NCBI GenBank assembly: GCA_021432635.1
Contig: MU270060.1
Location: 495,083-559,082 of the forward strand
Direction of reading: 5' to 3'
Source of the DNA: Thozetella sp. PMI_491
Lineage: Eukaryota; Ascomycota; Sordariomycetes; Chaetosphaeriales; Chaetosphaeriaceae
DNA: 64,000 bases
Shown: piece after piece, positions 21,692 to 34,921 of the stretch
How the letters are laid out: each line of letters begins with the position of its first letter
Position numbering within the stretch: position 1 is the stretch's first letter
Made by a program: the position numbers and the translations under genes
Notes under the pieces: generated by a model
The model's input: only the letters and a program-made list of their open reading frames with translations
Databases searched by the model: none
Told to the model about the DNA's origin: nothing

Positions 21692-22387
21692 ATGTCTGTC
21701 ACAGGAGACGTGATGACCAAGGTCCGAAACCTGTTGGACGGGACCACATCCAGCGACGGAGACACTCTCGACGCCATGAGCAGTAGCCGAAACGTGACAT
21801 TCGACCTCAACAACGAGCGTACACGCCAGTATGAGGAAGAGGCGATTTCACCAGACCACGATACCACCATGGGCACCACACCACCAGCCTACTCACGCAC
21901 CCATAGAGACTCGGGTGTGAGCGTGGGCAACGAGACATGCGAGTCTCGCAAACTTCCCACCATTACTTATGATGCGGCTTCTGAAGCTTCATCGACGACT
22001 GTCGGACAAAGCCCCACGCAGCCGCGGCGCCTGTCGACCGGACCATTCGCATCGTCTAGGCCGCGACGACTGTCTGCAGACAAGGAAGAGGGCAGGCGCC
22101 CGAGCCTCGGTCCGGCTATGGACAGGTGGAGGCTCGAGGAGGAGAAGGACGTGCGGGAGGCGAAGCGCAGGGGCAAGGCCATTCCGCCTCTCTCGCCCCC
22201 TCTGTCCCCTCGGCCTCAATCCAAATGGCCTGTTGAATTTCCATCGCCGCGATCCCCATTCGAGCAGATTGAAGGAGGGAGACGCATGAGCCTCGGCCTC
22301 GCGATGGAGCAATGGCGCCTCGAGGAACTCGACGGATTTGAAGATGATGCGATAACCTCGGGACCGAAGCCTGTGGGCCAAGGATGA
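21692..22387 (+). CDS. unrecognised disordered protein next to the NRPS
   Basis: Intronless frame from ATG 21692, 231 aa. It is Ser/Pro/Arg/Glu-rich with no hydrophobic core and is predicted disordered by composition. Two near-identical motifs stand out: RRPSLGPAMDRWRLEEEKD and RRMSLGLAMEQWRLEELDG, a duplicated short helix after an R-R-x-S phosphorylation-like site. An SPPLSPRPQ proline tract lies between them. It converges on the NRPS, whose stop is about 200 bp away, so it may or may not belong to that cluster. Upstream codons in the same frame lack an ATG, which fixes the start. Confidence 0.6.
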   Translation: MSVTGDVMTKVRNLLDGTTSSDGDTLDAMSSSRNVTFDLNNERTRQYEEEAISPDHDTTMGTTPPAYSRTHRDSGVSVGNETCESRKLPTITYDAASEASSTTVGQSPTQPRRLSTGPFASSRPRRLSADKEEGRRPSLGPAMDRWRLEEEKDVREAKRRGKAIPPLSPPLSPRPQSKWPVEFPSPRSPFEQIEGGRRMSLGLAMEQWRLEELDGFEDDAITSGPKPVGQG

Positions 22388-22587
22388 GTAACGGTATCAC
22401 GAGGGAGATTGATCGACGAATATTGATCGACAGCAGGACGATATGTATTGATGGGAATGTGATCAGATGATTCATGACAATTTAGTATTCTTTTTTGGAC
22501 TTGTTAAATACATATGAGACAAAGAATAGTCGAGCTTGCGCACGATTATAAATACCACTGATATCACACACGCCTTACTTTTAAAAT

Positions 22588-25500
22588 CTACCGAAACCGT
22601 GACCTAGAAAATGCTTGTATGCTACGTTCCGTAGCCGGCCTTGCCGAAACAGGAGTCGGGAGAAATCCCGTTTTTACAAGGAACTCAATGTTCCTCATCA
22701 CCGCAACTTTCAGCTGCAGAGACGGCTTCCGAGCGCCCATTTCTTCCATGTTCCAATCCATCGCTGTATCATCAAGGAGATGTGCAAGAGGCCACAGCGG
22801 GTGCTTTTCCTTGAGAGACGAGAGGTCTTGCTTGATCTTGGGCAGCCACCGCGAAGCGGGCGTGGGCTTGATATCATACCCCATCCCCTGAACCAAGCTC
22901 CAGAATGTAATCCAAGACATACCCTCATCATGGTGCCTCACTGGCTTTGCCATATCCTGGGGGTGGAGTGCCGTCTTGATCGCTGCTGTGGCTGTTGTTG
23001 TAGCATCCGACAGATCAAGCCACGAATTGTCGTCGCTGCAGTTGTAGACTCCTGCCTCTATATTCGCTGCGACGGTCCTCCACACATAGTCGTCTGTATT
23101 AGCTACTCCTTCGGTGGAAGTACCGATGATAAGCCCGGGTCGGAAAACGGAAATGTTGCGCTTGCCGGTGGCGCACCTTAAGGCCGCGTTCTTGGTGAGT
23201 ATTTCGGCAACAAACTTCGTCTGGCTGTACCCAAGAGAGTCAGAGAGCTCTCGAGCCACCTGTTCGTCGATCTCATCCTCCGACTTCCACTGACGACCGC
23301 CCGAGACATAGGCAAACCTGAGGCTCGGATTACGGACCGCAAGACCCAACAGCTGAACCGTCGACCCAATGTTGACGGCTTCAAGTGCCGAGTATGGCTT
23401 GTTCCAGTGGACAATGGCGCCGTTGTGGATGATTACGTCGAAGGTGCGCCCGTCACTCAGAAGACTCCACTGCTCGTGGTCAAGCCCAAGATTCGCCTTT
23501 TCTAAATCACCCTTCCAGACATCAAGTTTGTCTTCGTGGAACTCGGTCCACCAGAGAGCCGTTTGGGCGGCCTCAATAACTCGGGCTTTTGCCAATTCTG
23601 TGCTTCCCCCTCGCGCTAATACAACCACCTGTCGGATCTCAGGGCTTTCTAATAGTTGGCGCAGAATTTGTGTACCGAGATACCCAGTGCCGCCGGTAAG
23701 GAAGATTGTTAGATTATCAGTTCGAGTTGGATAGCTGTTGCCAGCATTTTTTGTGGATTTATCCCCCAGTAACTCGATCATCTTAGTATCGTACTTTTGT
23801 ACTTCAGCCATGATGTCTATCTTCCCATGTGGAATTTCCAGAGCGGCTCTTGAACTCGAGAGCGAAGTTGGATCGATATGCGCAGCGAGGCTCCGAATGC
23901 TGGTCTTTTCGTTCATGAGAAGTTGCATGCTGACTCGGACTCGGTATTTGGAGTGAACGAAATGCATCAAGGACATCATGTGAAGAGAGTCTAGCCCGGA
24001 TGTATGCAGCAGAATGTCATCAAAGGCATCCCGCTCGATGGTCTGGGACAGGAGAGCCGTTGACGCTAGAAGAGATGCCACTTTCTTGGCCAAGTCATAG
24101 GCAGGTTGCTCCTCTGACCGAATCTCCAGGCCGGAGCTCGGTATTTGAAGAGACTTGTTGGTGACCGCAGACTCTTCTTCAGATAGCTCCTCGACCCAAG
24201 ATGTGATTTGCTTCCGATTAATTTTCCCCGAGGCACTGAGTGGGAAACCGACTTTTGAGAGCGTTGCGATCTCGACCCAATGTGACGGAACCATGCCATT
24301 CGGGATTTTGGTAGACAATTCTTGCTTAATTCGCACCGCATTTTCGGCAAAAGAAGAGTGCCTTTCTTTGGCATCACCTGTCAATTCCAAGACTGCAACA
24401 AGCCGTTTGGAATATCCCCCAGACGTCGGAAATACGACGATTCCATTCTTGACGCCTTTCAAGAGGCCCAGGTGCGACTCGATGTCGCCAAGCTCGATTC
24501 TCTGGCCGTTGACTTTAACCTGCAGGTCTCTGCGTCCGATATAAAGCAAGTCTCCATCCGGAAGCATCCTAACAAGATCACCAGTTCTGTACAAGCGGGC
24601 TGGCTTTGATGCAGAAACAGTTCGTAGCCAGGGTGGGTTGGTGATGAAAACCTCTGAGGTCCTGGACGCATTATTCAGGTATCCCTGGGCCAAAATCGGT
24701 CCTTCTACCACGAGCTCACCAATCTCGCCGTCTGCGACGAGAATATTAGGGTCGTCTGGCTTGGTGATCCACGCAGTACAACCAGTCGCTTTTCCGATGG
24801 TTCGTGGGTCTGACTCGGGAGTATACCGATGGCATACGCACATGACGGAAGCTTCTGTCGGCCCGTATCCGTTGAACACACGTGCCCCTGCCGCAAGCCA
24901 CTTACTCACGACAGGTTGATCTGGGGCTTCGCCGCCGAGTATCAGAGTCCTAAAGAGAGGCACCTCGGCTGGGTCGATCAATCGCGCAACTGACGGTGTG
25001 AGAAGCCCATACGTGGCCTTGGTGCGACGCATGAATTCTTCTAGCTCTTCGACGCGCTCTCTGTCGCTTGGGACGCAAACTGTTGCCCCGTGCATAAGAG
25101 AACCCAGCATGTCGAAGAGACTCGCGTCAAAGCTGTACGCCGAGAACTGCAGGACGCGAGCGTCTTGAGACATTTCCAGGAACTTCCCATGTGCAAATGT
25201 ACTTGTAGCGAACGCTAAGTGCGATACGACAGTTCCTTTCGGCGTCCCTGTGGATCCGGAAGTAAATAGGACATATGCAGGATCATCGGGTCGCACTTCA
25301 ACCAACGGCGTGGGTGCGGTCATATGCACAGACAGGCTCTCGAGTGAGGCACGATCTACGACAATATGTCTAAGGTCGCCCAAATCTGTAGCTTTCGCAT
25401 GGAAAGATGAGGTCAGAAAGGCCTTGGTATTGAGTTCCGTTACGACCTTTCTGAGGCGAGCAATCGGTTGTGTCGGATCTAGAGGCGAGAAGGCAGCGCC

Positions 25501-28500
25501 AGCCTTCATAACTCCGACCATGGAGACGATATGCCAAATGGACTTTTCGAAACACAGCGGGACTATATCTCCTCTGCCAATCCCTATTTCATCAAGCTTT
25601 GCGGCCAGAATTGAACTCATTCTATCCAAGTCCGCATAGGAAATAGAACCCGAGGTTGACACAACAGCTTCATGATCAGGTCGGATGGCAGCTTGTTGGG
25701 ACACGGCCTCATGAATGCGCGCGGGTATCGGGGGCTCTGGCATTACCGGAGGTGTCGGTTTGTGAATGCTTGAGAAGCTATTAAATGACAATTCGTTGAG
25801 CTTCTGGCTAGCACTGGAGGGAAATGTTGCCCAAGCAAGCTGAGTCAAGATAATCTTGACTACTTCGACTGCCTGCGCTACAAAGACACGGCTAGTGACA
25901 TCTTCATCGACGTGTGAAGCGAACTCAATGCGTCCAGGTTGCAGCCAAACCTCGCAAGTCACTGGGAATGTTGTGAATTCTTCGCGATAGATGGGCTTTC
26001 CGAGAGGACCTGTGCCATTCTCGTCTAGGCCGCCTGCACCTTGGACCACCAGCAGATTCTGGAACTCGCACGCTCGCTTCGCGTCGTCGTTCAGCATTTT
26101 GATCTGCTGGATGCCCACCTGCTCGTATGGGATCATAGTAGTTGCGCTGTCTTGTATCTGATGAAGGAAGTCCAGAATGCTAGAGTTGCGACTGATCTTT
26201 ACTCTTAACGGTACGGTGGCGATCGTTGGGCCGTCAATCTTCTCAATGTTGTCCAGGGGTGCATTCCTCCCGGACACGGTCAAACCGAAGACCACATCAT
26301 CTGACTTTGCGTAATGTGCGATCATGAGCGACCATGCCGCTCGGACCAGGGTGGACATGGTTAACCCCGATGATGGGTTAACATCAATCTCGAGGTGATC
26401 TCTGACAACAGCTCGTGCAATAGAGAGATGGCCAGGCTTTGGCGGCGCAGGAAATGTTGATTGCGGAACGTCGCGGAGCGTCTCTTGCCAATAAGTGGGA
26501 TAGTCAATGGGCACTGCGTTCTGTGCATAGGCAACGAATCTCCGGTAGTCGGCCGCCGGCTCAACCTCTCGGCCATGGAACATGTCGTTGAGCCTGTTGC
26601 AGAGCAGGGAGAGAGACCAGCCATCGTATAACATGTGATGGATCGTCCAGACGAACGTCTTTTCACCGCCTGGGGCTAATACCAGGGCAAACCGGTTGAG
26701 CGCGTCTCCGGGAAACATCGGATTCGCATCGTCAGCTTCCAGATAGGCCTCGAGATCGTGGTGCGTCAACCATTCTACGCGCTCACTTGTCACGGCTTGC
26801 AGAGATCCTGCCGCCGCAGTAGTTGCGAATCGGGTTCGCAAAATCGGGGACGACGTGTGGATCTTCTCCCACACTTCCTTGAAGCGTGCCAAGTCCACAT
26901 CCCTGGGAAGGGGATGGATCCACCGTCCGGTGTAACTGCCTGGCCGAGTAAGATTGACTGCCATCAAACCTTCTTGCATATGCGTACAGGGATACAGATC
27001 TTCTATCTCCTCGGGTTCGATTCCGCACTGGAATGCAGCCTCCTCGCGCAGGCTTGAAACGTCGTGGTTTCCAAGCAGCTCAAAAGGAGACCATGTAGGC
27101 ATGCGCTCGGCCGGAGCAGCCACTGTCCCTACTGCCACAGTGCTTTCACAGACAAGAGCCATCCTGCTTAGGACGGAATTCTTGAAAATAGTTGCAACAT
27201 TGATGCGGAGGTCGAGCTGACGGCATGCAGCGACAACTTTGATGGCACCGATCGAGTCTCCCCCGAGCTTAAAGAAATCGTCCGCTGGGCGTATGCTATC
27301 CTCGGGAACAGCTAGAACTTGCGACCAGGCTTTGCGAAGGCTCTTCTCTACAGGCGAGAGCCCGAGCTCTGTTTCTAGAGGTTCAGAGAGTGGAGTTTGC
27401 TGGCCAAAAGAAAGCAACCCCTCGCTCCGAGACGACACCGTAGTGACCTCGCTGGATGAAGATATGCTTCTTCGCTGGCTGGGATTTTTCATCAGCTGGT
27501 GTGCAGTCATCGAATTACCGAGATTACGGAGGGCCTTCCTATCAATCTTTCCGGAAGGTGACAGGGGTAGCCTCCTACACGGTACAACGGCCTTCGGGAC
27601 CAAGTACCCGGGTAGATTGCCGGCAAGTGCTGCCTGCATGTCTTTGGCCTTGGACCGGGTTTCCCGCCACGTCGAATCAGTTTCCTCCAGCAGAACTTTA
27701 CTGGTTTTGAGATTCGGCAATTTTGAAGATGAACGCGCTGCAATGAACGCGGTGAGCACATTGTACTCGCCGCCGCGGGGCCGCAGGAGCTCTATGGCAA
27801 CATCCCACGTCGACTCGGCTGTTGATGTCAGCGTTGTTGGTGGTGCTGACTCGAGGAACTTCCTCAGGTGATACTCTATTTCACCCAACTCCACACGCTG
27901 TCCGTTGATTTTGACCTGCGTGTCCTTTCGGCCGAGATAGTCGATCGTACCATCAGCATTCATGCGTCCCAGGTCGCCGGTTCGGTAGCAGCGTGAGGGT
28001 GTTCGGACCACACCTTTGAGGAAGTTGGGATCACTCAGGAAGGCAGCCTCGGTCTTTAACTTGTCCCCCAAGTACTCTCTGGCCACCGGAGGACCCTCCA
28101 AGACGATCTCTCCGACGCCGTTGAACGGAGCTAGCTTCCCATTCTCTCCAACAATCCAAGCCGCACAGTTTGGTGGGCGACCGAGCGATATACTTCGCAC
28201 ACCCTTCACTCTCGGATTACTGACGATGGTGATAGCTGAGCACTCTGCTGGACCGTAGGCGTTGATAGTCTTGACATGGTCGGCCCACTTATCCGCAACG
28301 GCTTGAGGAAGGGCCTCGCCGGCAAGGCAGAGCACCTTTAAGGACGGAACCTCTTCAGGCTTCATGAGTGTCGCAACTGATGGTGTCAACATTGCCCAGT
28401 TGACGTCCAGGCTCGCTATGCAATGCGCGAGGTTGTTCATGCGGTCTTCATCTGAAGGAATGCACAGACAGCCCCCGAACATAAGGGTTGCAAGGATCTC

Positions 28501-30209
28501 CAGCATGGAGATGTCAAACGAGAAAGACGAATACTGCAGCACTCGCGTTCCCGTCGAGTCCAAGTGGAGGGCCGGTGCGAACCCCTTAGCACTGGAACAG
28601 AAGGTTGCATGAGGAATAACGACACCTTTCGGTTTCCCAGTTGATCCGCTAGTGAAGACGACATAAAGAGAGTCGTCCGGAGTCGACGAGGGGTGAAGCG
28701 AGTAGGAATGAGAAGGGGCTAGAAGTTGCGCCATGAAGCGCTGGTCGACGACAACTCGGTTCTGCTGGCCAATGTGATCCGGTATCTTGGCTTGATGTAT
28801 CGCAGATGACACGACAACAGTGGCCTTGACCTCCTCGATGATCATCTGGATCCGGGCGGAAGGGAGGGAGGGGTCGAGCGCCACGACTGCACCGCCAGCC
28901 CATACAACGCCCATGATAGCGACAACACTGAAGACAGATTTTTCGAAGATTATGGGAACAAGCACCTCAGGGCCAACCCCGATTCTTGAGAGATATGCAG
29001 CTAGCCTTTCGGCTTCACGCTGGAGCTGGGAGTATGTCAAGCTTCCATCCCAGGCACAGACCGCTGGCGCTTGGGGCTGCAGTCTAACCTGCTCTGCCAC
29101 CAAGTCATGCAAGTAGACATTTTCTTTAATTGGTAGCCTATCACAGCCGTTAGCATTGTTTTCTCGCTATGCGTGGCTTCCTCTCTTGGAAGGACAACAT
29201 ACGGTCTATTAAGATTGATGAGTTGTCGCTGGCTGGCTGGGCTCAGGATCTGTATATCGCCCACCACTGCCTGTCGTCTATCATGAGAATGGTTTGAAAT
29301 TTGCCAGACGACATGTTCGATGTCGCTCAGCAGAAGCCGAACGGCAGACCGTGACCGTGACTCCTCGGTGAACCATGCTGCAAGGGCAAGATCATGGCCA
29401 TCCACCACACAGCTCAAAGAAAGATCATAGTTGGAGTGAGCCGATAAAGCGACGGGAGAATTTAAAGGACTGGAGAAATCAAGTAGTGTATGGAAACCAG
29501 ATGCCTGACCGAGAGTATCATTTAATGGCGAGGAGTCTCCCACAAGCTTGGTAGAGGTGGGGTTAAGTAATGATTCCTTGACTCGTGCAAGAAGAGAGGT
29601 AATGCTCTCTTCTCGGTCGACCGTGAGCTGAAATAGGCGTGGGGCGAGCGAATATCGGGTGTGTGCAGGGTCTGACGAGCGCACTTCAAAGCTGACATCC
29701 AGGCTTTCAATTTGGGAGGAGAGAATAATAGCCCATGCTGTGCAAAGGTAGGCAACGGCATTTTCTTGCCAATCTTCTGGAGCCAGGAGGTCGCATGTGG
29801 GCCCACGGAGGAAGGATAGTTGGCTCGCTTGCCCAGACTCTTGGGCTCTTAGCGACTGCGAGGAAGATGGATCTTGCTGCTCCCGGGGCTTTGGGTCGGC
29901 GTTTCTAGGATTATTGCGGTTAGACGTCCATGACGTCTCGGTATCGCCCGAGCGGGTGTACCCGTCAGCCGATGGTAGATCTCGCGACAGGGAATCCCCA
30001 GCCTGGGTTACCAGAGAGGCTGATGGGAGCTTGAAGACGAAACGCCCGGGCGCCGCTGAGCTCTGGCTGGAGAATGGAGTATCAAGCACAATCTCATCCG
30101 GTATCTCCGTCCCAGCCGGCGCAGGATTATCAAAGACAAACTTGACAGAGTGAAGTCTTGGGACGAGCTGAGCCTTCCCATGGGAGAGCGGCATGTTGTT
30201 TCCGGTCAT
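22588..30209 (-). CDS. two-module NRPS with terminal reductase
   Basis: Model complement(join(22588..29137,29203..30209)), 2518 aa; the 65-nt intron (GTATGT...GTGATAG) restores LNRPLPIKENVYLHDL exactly. Order: the C-terminal half of a condensation-like domain without HHxxxDG (about 1-335); A1 (about 345-875; FTSGSTGKPKG, YRTGDLGRM, PSGKIDRK); carrier T1 (FKLGGDSIG, Ser964); C (HHMLYDG about 1169-1175); A2 (about 1465-1980; FTSGSTGTPKG, YRTGDLVRM); T2 (SGLDSL, Ser2053); and a short-chain reductase with TGGTGYLG (about 2150) and Tyr2306/Lys2310 (GYSQTK). It should couple two residues and release the peptidyl thioester with NADPH as an aldehyde, as HqlA, PhqB and MalG do, which share the A-T-C-A-T-R layout. 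Substrates are undetermined. The ATG at 30209 follows an in-frame stop. Confidence 0.93.
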
Positions 30210-31465
30210 GTTCGCGGGAACGGGCAGATACACGTGGCGGATGGGCGCAAGGCATCACCCTCAAGACACCGAGTCGAAGAGACGGGTTATCTCGCGTGGC
30301 ATGCATGTATATGTGTCTGCAGGTACCGTTCCTTGCATCACACCGCTGCTCCAGTACCCCAGTGGCAAAGAGAACATGTCTCATCACAGCGGGACTCCGG
30401 CCGCGCCTTCCCCTTCGGATCTGTTACGAACCTCATTAATGATGTGTTGCAAACACACATCCGAGCCATAATGCCTCACGGCACAGTCTATGGAGATCCG
30501 TGGAGCCTATGGGAAGGGGACTTATGCCCATGTCCTGGCCTGTGCCCCCGTCAGTGCCCCGCGAACTGTTCCTTTTCGCAAGGCAGAGCGTAAATAGTTG
30601 ATCGTTGCTAAGTCTAGATCCAGACAAGTCTCCGCCGACCTGCCTAACTTGGCAAGGATATCACACCTTGAGAATCCACCACGCGCGTCATGCAAAGCCT
30701 TTTGGTTGCGGCCCTCTCTCCTGTAAGTAAACCCGCGCTTGCGGGTATTACAAAGAGAAGAATTTTTTTTTCTCACTCAGAATGGAGTTTCGTCGCGTAT
30801 CGCTTCGGGTTGTCGCTACGAACAAGTTCTTCAATGCACGGGACCTTTGGTAGGTACCTTTTGTACTAACTTCGCGTGCTAAGATTGCGCCGTTTTGGGT
30901 AAAGCAATGTGCCTCATTGGCCACCGCAAAGCTCGCTAGCTGGTCTAACCCGAATCTTGTACGTAGTTGACTCACCATGACTGAGATCAGCATGTTAAGA
31001 GTTAAAAAGGCCGTGTCCAATCGGACGGAGTCCTTACCCTGTCTTGCGGATCCTGGTATAACCCAATGCAATGACCTTTGGTCATTCGATCGCTCGCCTG
31101 AACCCGAGAAGTCTTCCAGACCACGCGCTTGGGCCGATTAGATGATTACGCCCCTCCGCCCCCCCTGCAAGGAGCTAGTGCCTGCCCGTATAGGTGGCGT
31201 GGGTTGTCGCGGCTTAGACTGCCTGCTGTTTTGGTCAGCGCCATGCCCTGAACCCCGGCCTGATGTGCCCCATCCTCTGCAAATCAGGATTGGGTCCGTA
31301 GAAGATAGAATCCTATGAAGTCCGAGCCCTGCGCAGGGGGGTGTAGCCAGTTTAGCCAAGTTCCTAGAGTATCTAGGCCTCCTTGACTTATCGTTACTCT
31401 TGTCCCTTGGTCGACACGTATGTTCTCTCCCTCTCGCGAATTCTGTGACTGCGGAAGCGATCAAA
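30210..31465. other. divergent promoter region, NRPS / MFS exporter
   Basis: About 1.26 kb between the two divergent start codons, likely carrying joint control elements for synthesis and export. Open frames here on both strands have no family features. No cluster-specific regulator gene is present. Confidence 0.55.
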
Positions 31466-33338
31466 ATGACCATAGAAGAAAAGTCCACGCCGGTGGAGGA
31501 GGCCACGGCGGCTAGCAGCATTCCGCCCGTTGAGGAATCTAAGGAGAATTCCTTGAAGCCTAGCAAACCTTCCTCAGACACGCCTTCGGTAGAGCCGGTG
31601 TCGAACCTCGATGACCTCCCCGGCTGGAAGGTGTTCGTGATATGGCTGGCCATTGCCTTCGGGGTCTTGTGCACGTTTCTCGATGAGGGGATCATCGCCA
31701 CTGCCATTCCTCGGATCACAGATGAGTTCGGGTCGCTGGCGGCCATTGGTGTAAGTGAATCCTGAGGATCTCAACCCGCTTCCACCACACCTTGCGGCTC
31801 TCACTGACCATACATGCACGTAGTGGTATGGGTCAGCATATCAGATGACCTTGTGTGCGTTCCAGCTAGTGTTTGGCCGCCTGTACAACCAGTTCAACAT
31901 CAAGGCTGTGTTCTTAACTTCGCTCCTCATCTTCGAGCTCGGGTCCCTGGCGTGCGCAGTGAGTCCTAGCTCCAATGCGTTCATCGCAGGCCGTGCCATC
32001 GCAGGCCTCGGGGCGTCTGGCCTCCAGAGCGGATGCCTAGTTCTCATGTCAGCGGCCCTGCCGCCGAAGAAGTTGCCAACCTACCTCGGAGCGATAGGTA
32101 TGGTGTATGGTGTTGCTGCTGTATTGGGTCCCGTCGCCGGCGGTCTCATCACCAACAGCTACCTGACGTGGCGATGGTTCGTTGCCTCTGTCCTCACCCA
32201 AGTACATGTATCTAACTCGATTCGCCAGGTGCTTCTACATCAACCTACCCATTGCTGCGCCGCCGGCAGTGGCTACAATATTCCTAGTCCCTGCCCCTCC
32301 GCAGACCGAGGAACAGCGGCAGCCGTGGCTTCAGAAGGTGCGAGGGCTAGACTACCTAGGCATGTTGCTGCTGCTCCCTTCAATTACTTCATTCCTTCTT
32401 GCACTGCAGTTTGGTGGCGCCGTATACACATGGAGCGACGGGCGAACCATCGCCTGTTTCGTGGTCGCCGGAATCTTGGCCATTGCGTTCGCCGCCAGGC
32501 AGTACTGGATGGGGGAGAAGGCACTGGTGCCGCCTCGACTTGCAAAGATGCGCGTCGTCATCTTCAGTGCCATCTTCGCATTCTGTCTGGACAGCTCATT
32601 CTTCACGCTTGTTTATTATGTAAGTCACCTGCATTACTTGTTAGAAGAAAATTTCGAGATATCTGACAATCCTTCTAGGTCCCTCTCTGGTTCCAGGCGA
32701 TTCAAGGTGCAACCCCGGAGGAGTCGGGATTGCGGTACTTGGCGCTCTGCTTAGCCTTCATCTTCACTATCTTCCTTAGCGGCTGGGCAGTGACGAAACT
32801 CGGATACTATCAGCCTTTCATGCTCGCAGGCACCATCTTGGTGTCGGTAGGGGCGGGCCTGCTGTCCACCCTCCGGCCCTCGTCTGGTGCCAACCTATGG
32901 ATCCCGTTCCAAGTGATTGCCGGCTTGGGCATCGGCGCTTCAACCCAACAGCCGGCCGTCGCTGTCCAGAGCACCCTACCAGAGAATGATGTAGCCATAG
33001 GGATCGCGATTGTGCTTTTCCTCCAGTGCTTTGGGCCAACTGCGACAATCACCATCGCACAGGCAGTATTTGCGAGTTCCCTCAACGCTGACATCCGAGC
33101 TAGCCTCCCAGGGGTAGATCCGCGGGAAGTTCAGAATTCCGGCGCTACGGCGCTGAGAGGCCTGGTTTCGCCCGAGCAGTTCGACATGCTCTTGGAGATA
33201 TACAACAGTGCAGTGACCAAGACTTTCATTGTAGCCGCGGCCATGGCTGCTGCAAGTCTCATTGGCGTTATTGGTGTTGGGCTGAAGAAGATCCAGAGCG
33301 ATGAGAGCTCGACAAAGCCCGACGACGAAAGCCAGTAA
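31466..33338 (+). CDS. MFS drug:H+ antiporter (14-TM type), likely product exporter
   Basis: Model join(31466..31750,31824..32176,32229..32619,32679..33338), 562 aa. All introns are GT-AG, 52-73 nt, and each joins a conserved segment (AAIG/WYGSAYQ, TWRW/CFYINLP, LVYY/VPLWFQ). An acidic cytosolic N-terminus of about 60 residues precedes many hydrophobic helices. [15 protein letters not shown] and the [25 protein letters not shown] region are signatures of fungal toxin-efflux MFS proteins. It faces away from the NRPS and shares its promoter region, so export of, or self-protection against, the NRPS product at the plasma membrane is likely; substrate is inference. An earlier in-frame TTG at 31400 is not used as start. 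Confidence 0.88.
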
Positions 33339-34921
33339 GGAGGATATATACCGGTGGGACAAGCGATACTGGATACACATATAGTCCGTCAAATTCCGCT
33401 AAAGAGGCTCTGCATCAAGTACCCACCTACGAGGCAACCCACTCTGTACACAGAAGCCATATGGCAGGCTACCATTCTCGGCGCTCGCCTATTATCGTCC
33501 CGTCTTTTGTTGCATACACCGATTCGTCACGTGAAGCCATTGCTTCTATTTGTGGCGTTTTGAACTGCCATAGTCCGAAGCCACTGAAAATTGATACCGA
33601 TGATGCGATCGATAAATTCTCTATCCGTTGCGCTTGGTGAATGGTTAAACGAGGAGTGGCGAGTAGAATTATGCACTTTCACCAAATAGTTCACTCATAT
33701 CTCGGTTTAGCGTATCGCGATACTCGTGCTGCTTTCACTCATGTCACAGTGGCAGCATCATACGCACTTCCCTTCCGGTAGTTACATTTCGTTACCTTCG
33801 ATTGCAATTTATGTGTGTTAATATTAAGAATCCGGTTATAACCCATTAAGAAACCCTCAGTCAGCCCACTTATGATGAACCCCGACAAAAGTCTACCCAG
33901 ATATTGGTGATATAGAAACGGATACAAAGGCTCAAGTAGAGCATGGGAAATGAGAATCATGCCATCACTTTAACGCAAACGAATTTAACATCATCGTACT
34001 CCATGGCCTCAATTTCCGGCTACCAACTACTTGACTCGCTTAGAGTAAAGATGATGACGTGACATATACCGGTGCGTAGAGGTTGGGAGACCGACATATG
34101 ATGCCTATCTGCATCCTGTATTTTCGGTTGCCCACATACGATTGCGAAGGGTTCTACGATCATGCCGCCTCTGATAATAATTTCTTTAGCCATGCTAGTA
34201 CGTTTCTTAACCCTGCGGCTAAACCGCAAAGAAATAGTATATCGTGTTCGAGAGGCTGAACTCAACTGCGCGGACTAATACATAAGAAATAATATATCAT
34301 ATCAACTCGTTGTTTGAGTTGCCTCTTGCTTCGGCGGCTAGTCGGTTGCAAAGGAAGAGGCCACATTCCCTCGCCATCGACCTGCTTCCTGGTTGATTTC
34401 CGAGGTTAGTTGTGACCTCTTCAGATAATATAAAGACATGATGAGCCAAATTTAAGGTACTAGGACGTGCAAATAATACTTGGCTTGCAAAAGGCGAAGA
34501 GTATCGCCTGATCTTGCCTCTGAATAATCGGCCTGCGCTGGCGGAGTAGAACGAGATGAGCTAGGTAGAAGAGATACCATGCCACACAACCTCGAGATAC
34601 CGAAAGATGACGATTTCTAACATTTGTCCTCGAAGGATTCGGAACTTCTGCAATAGAGGAGATGCAGTTATCTGGAGAAGAGGCAATGTTTCTACCCATT
34701 TCACTATAGTTAAACCGTATTTAGGTCTGTTACACCTCTTTATTTATTTGTTCCATCGTTATATATCGACATAATTTAGCTGCTAGGGGATATGCATGCT
34801 ATAAAAAAGAGAGCATACGTGATGTAAATTTCTAGTTGGCAACAACGGAGACGGTAACAGGGGAGGCTCCGTCGATGGGCGTAGCTATTGCAAGTTAGAA
34901 TACGGATTGCCATGTTTTCCT
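33339..34921. other. intergenic region
   Basis: About 1.6 kb of AT-leaning DNA between 3' ends of convergent genes. Nothing coding, repetitive or RNA-like that I can support. Confidence 0.5.

Noticed and set aside
27239-27871. 210-codon plus-strand open frame inside the NRPS
   Set aside because: It is antisense to the A1/T1 coding region, where GC-rich third positions keep the opposite strand open; it has no domain of its own.
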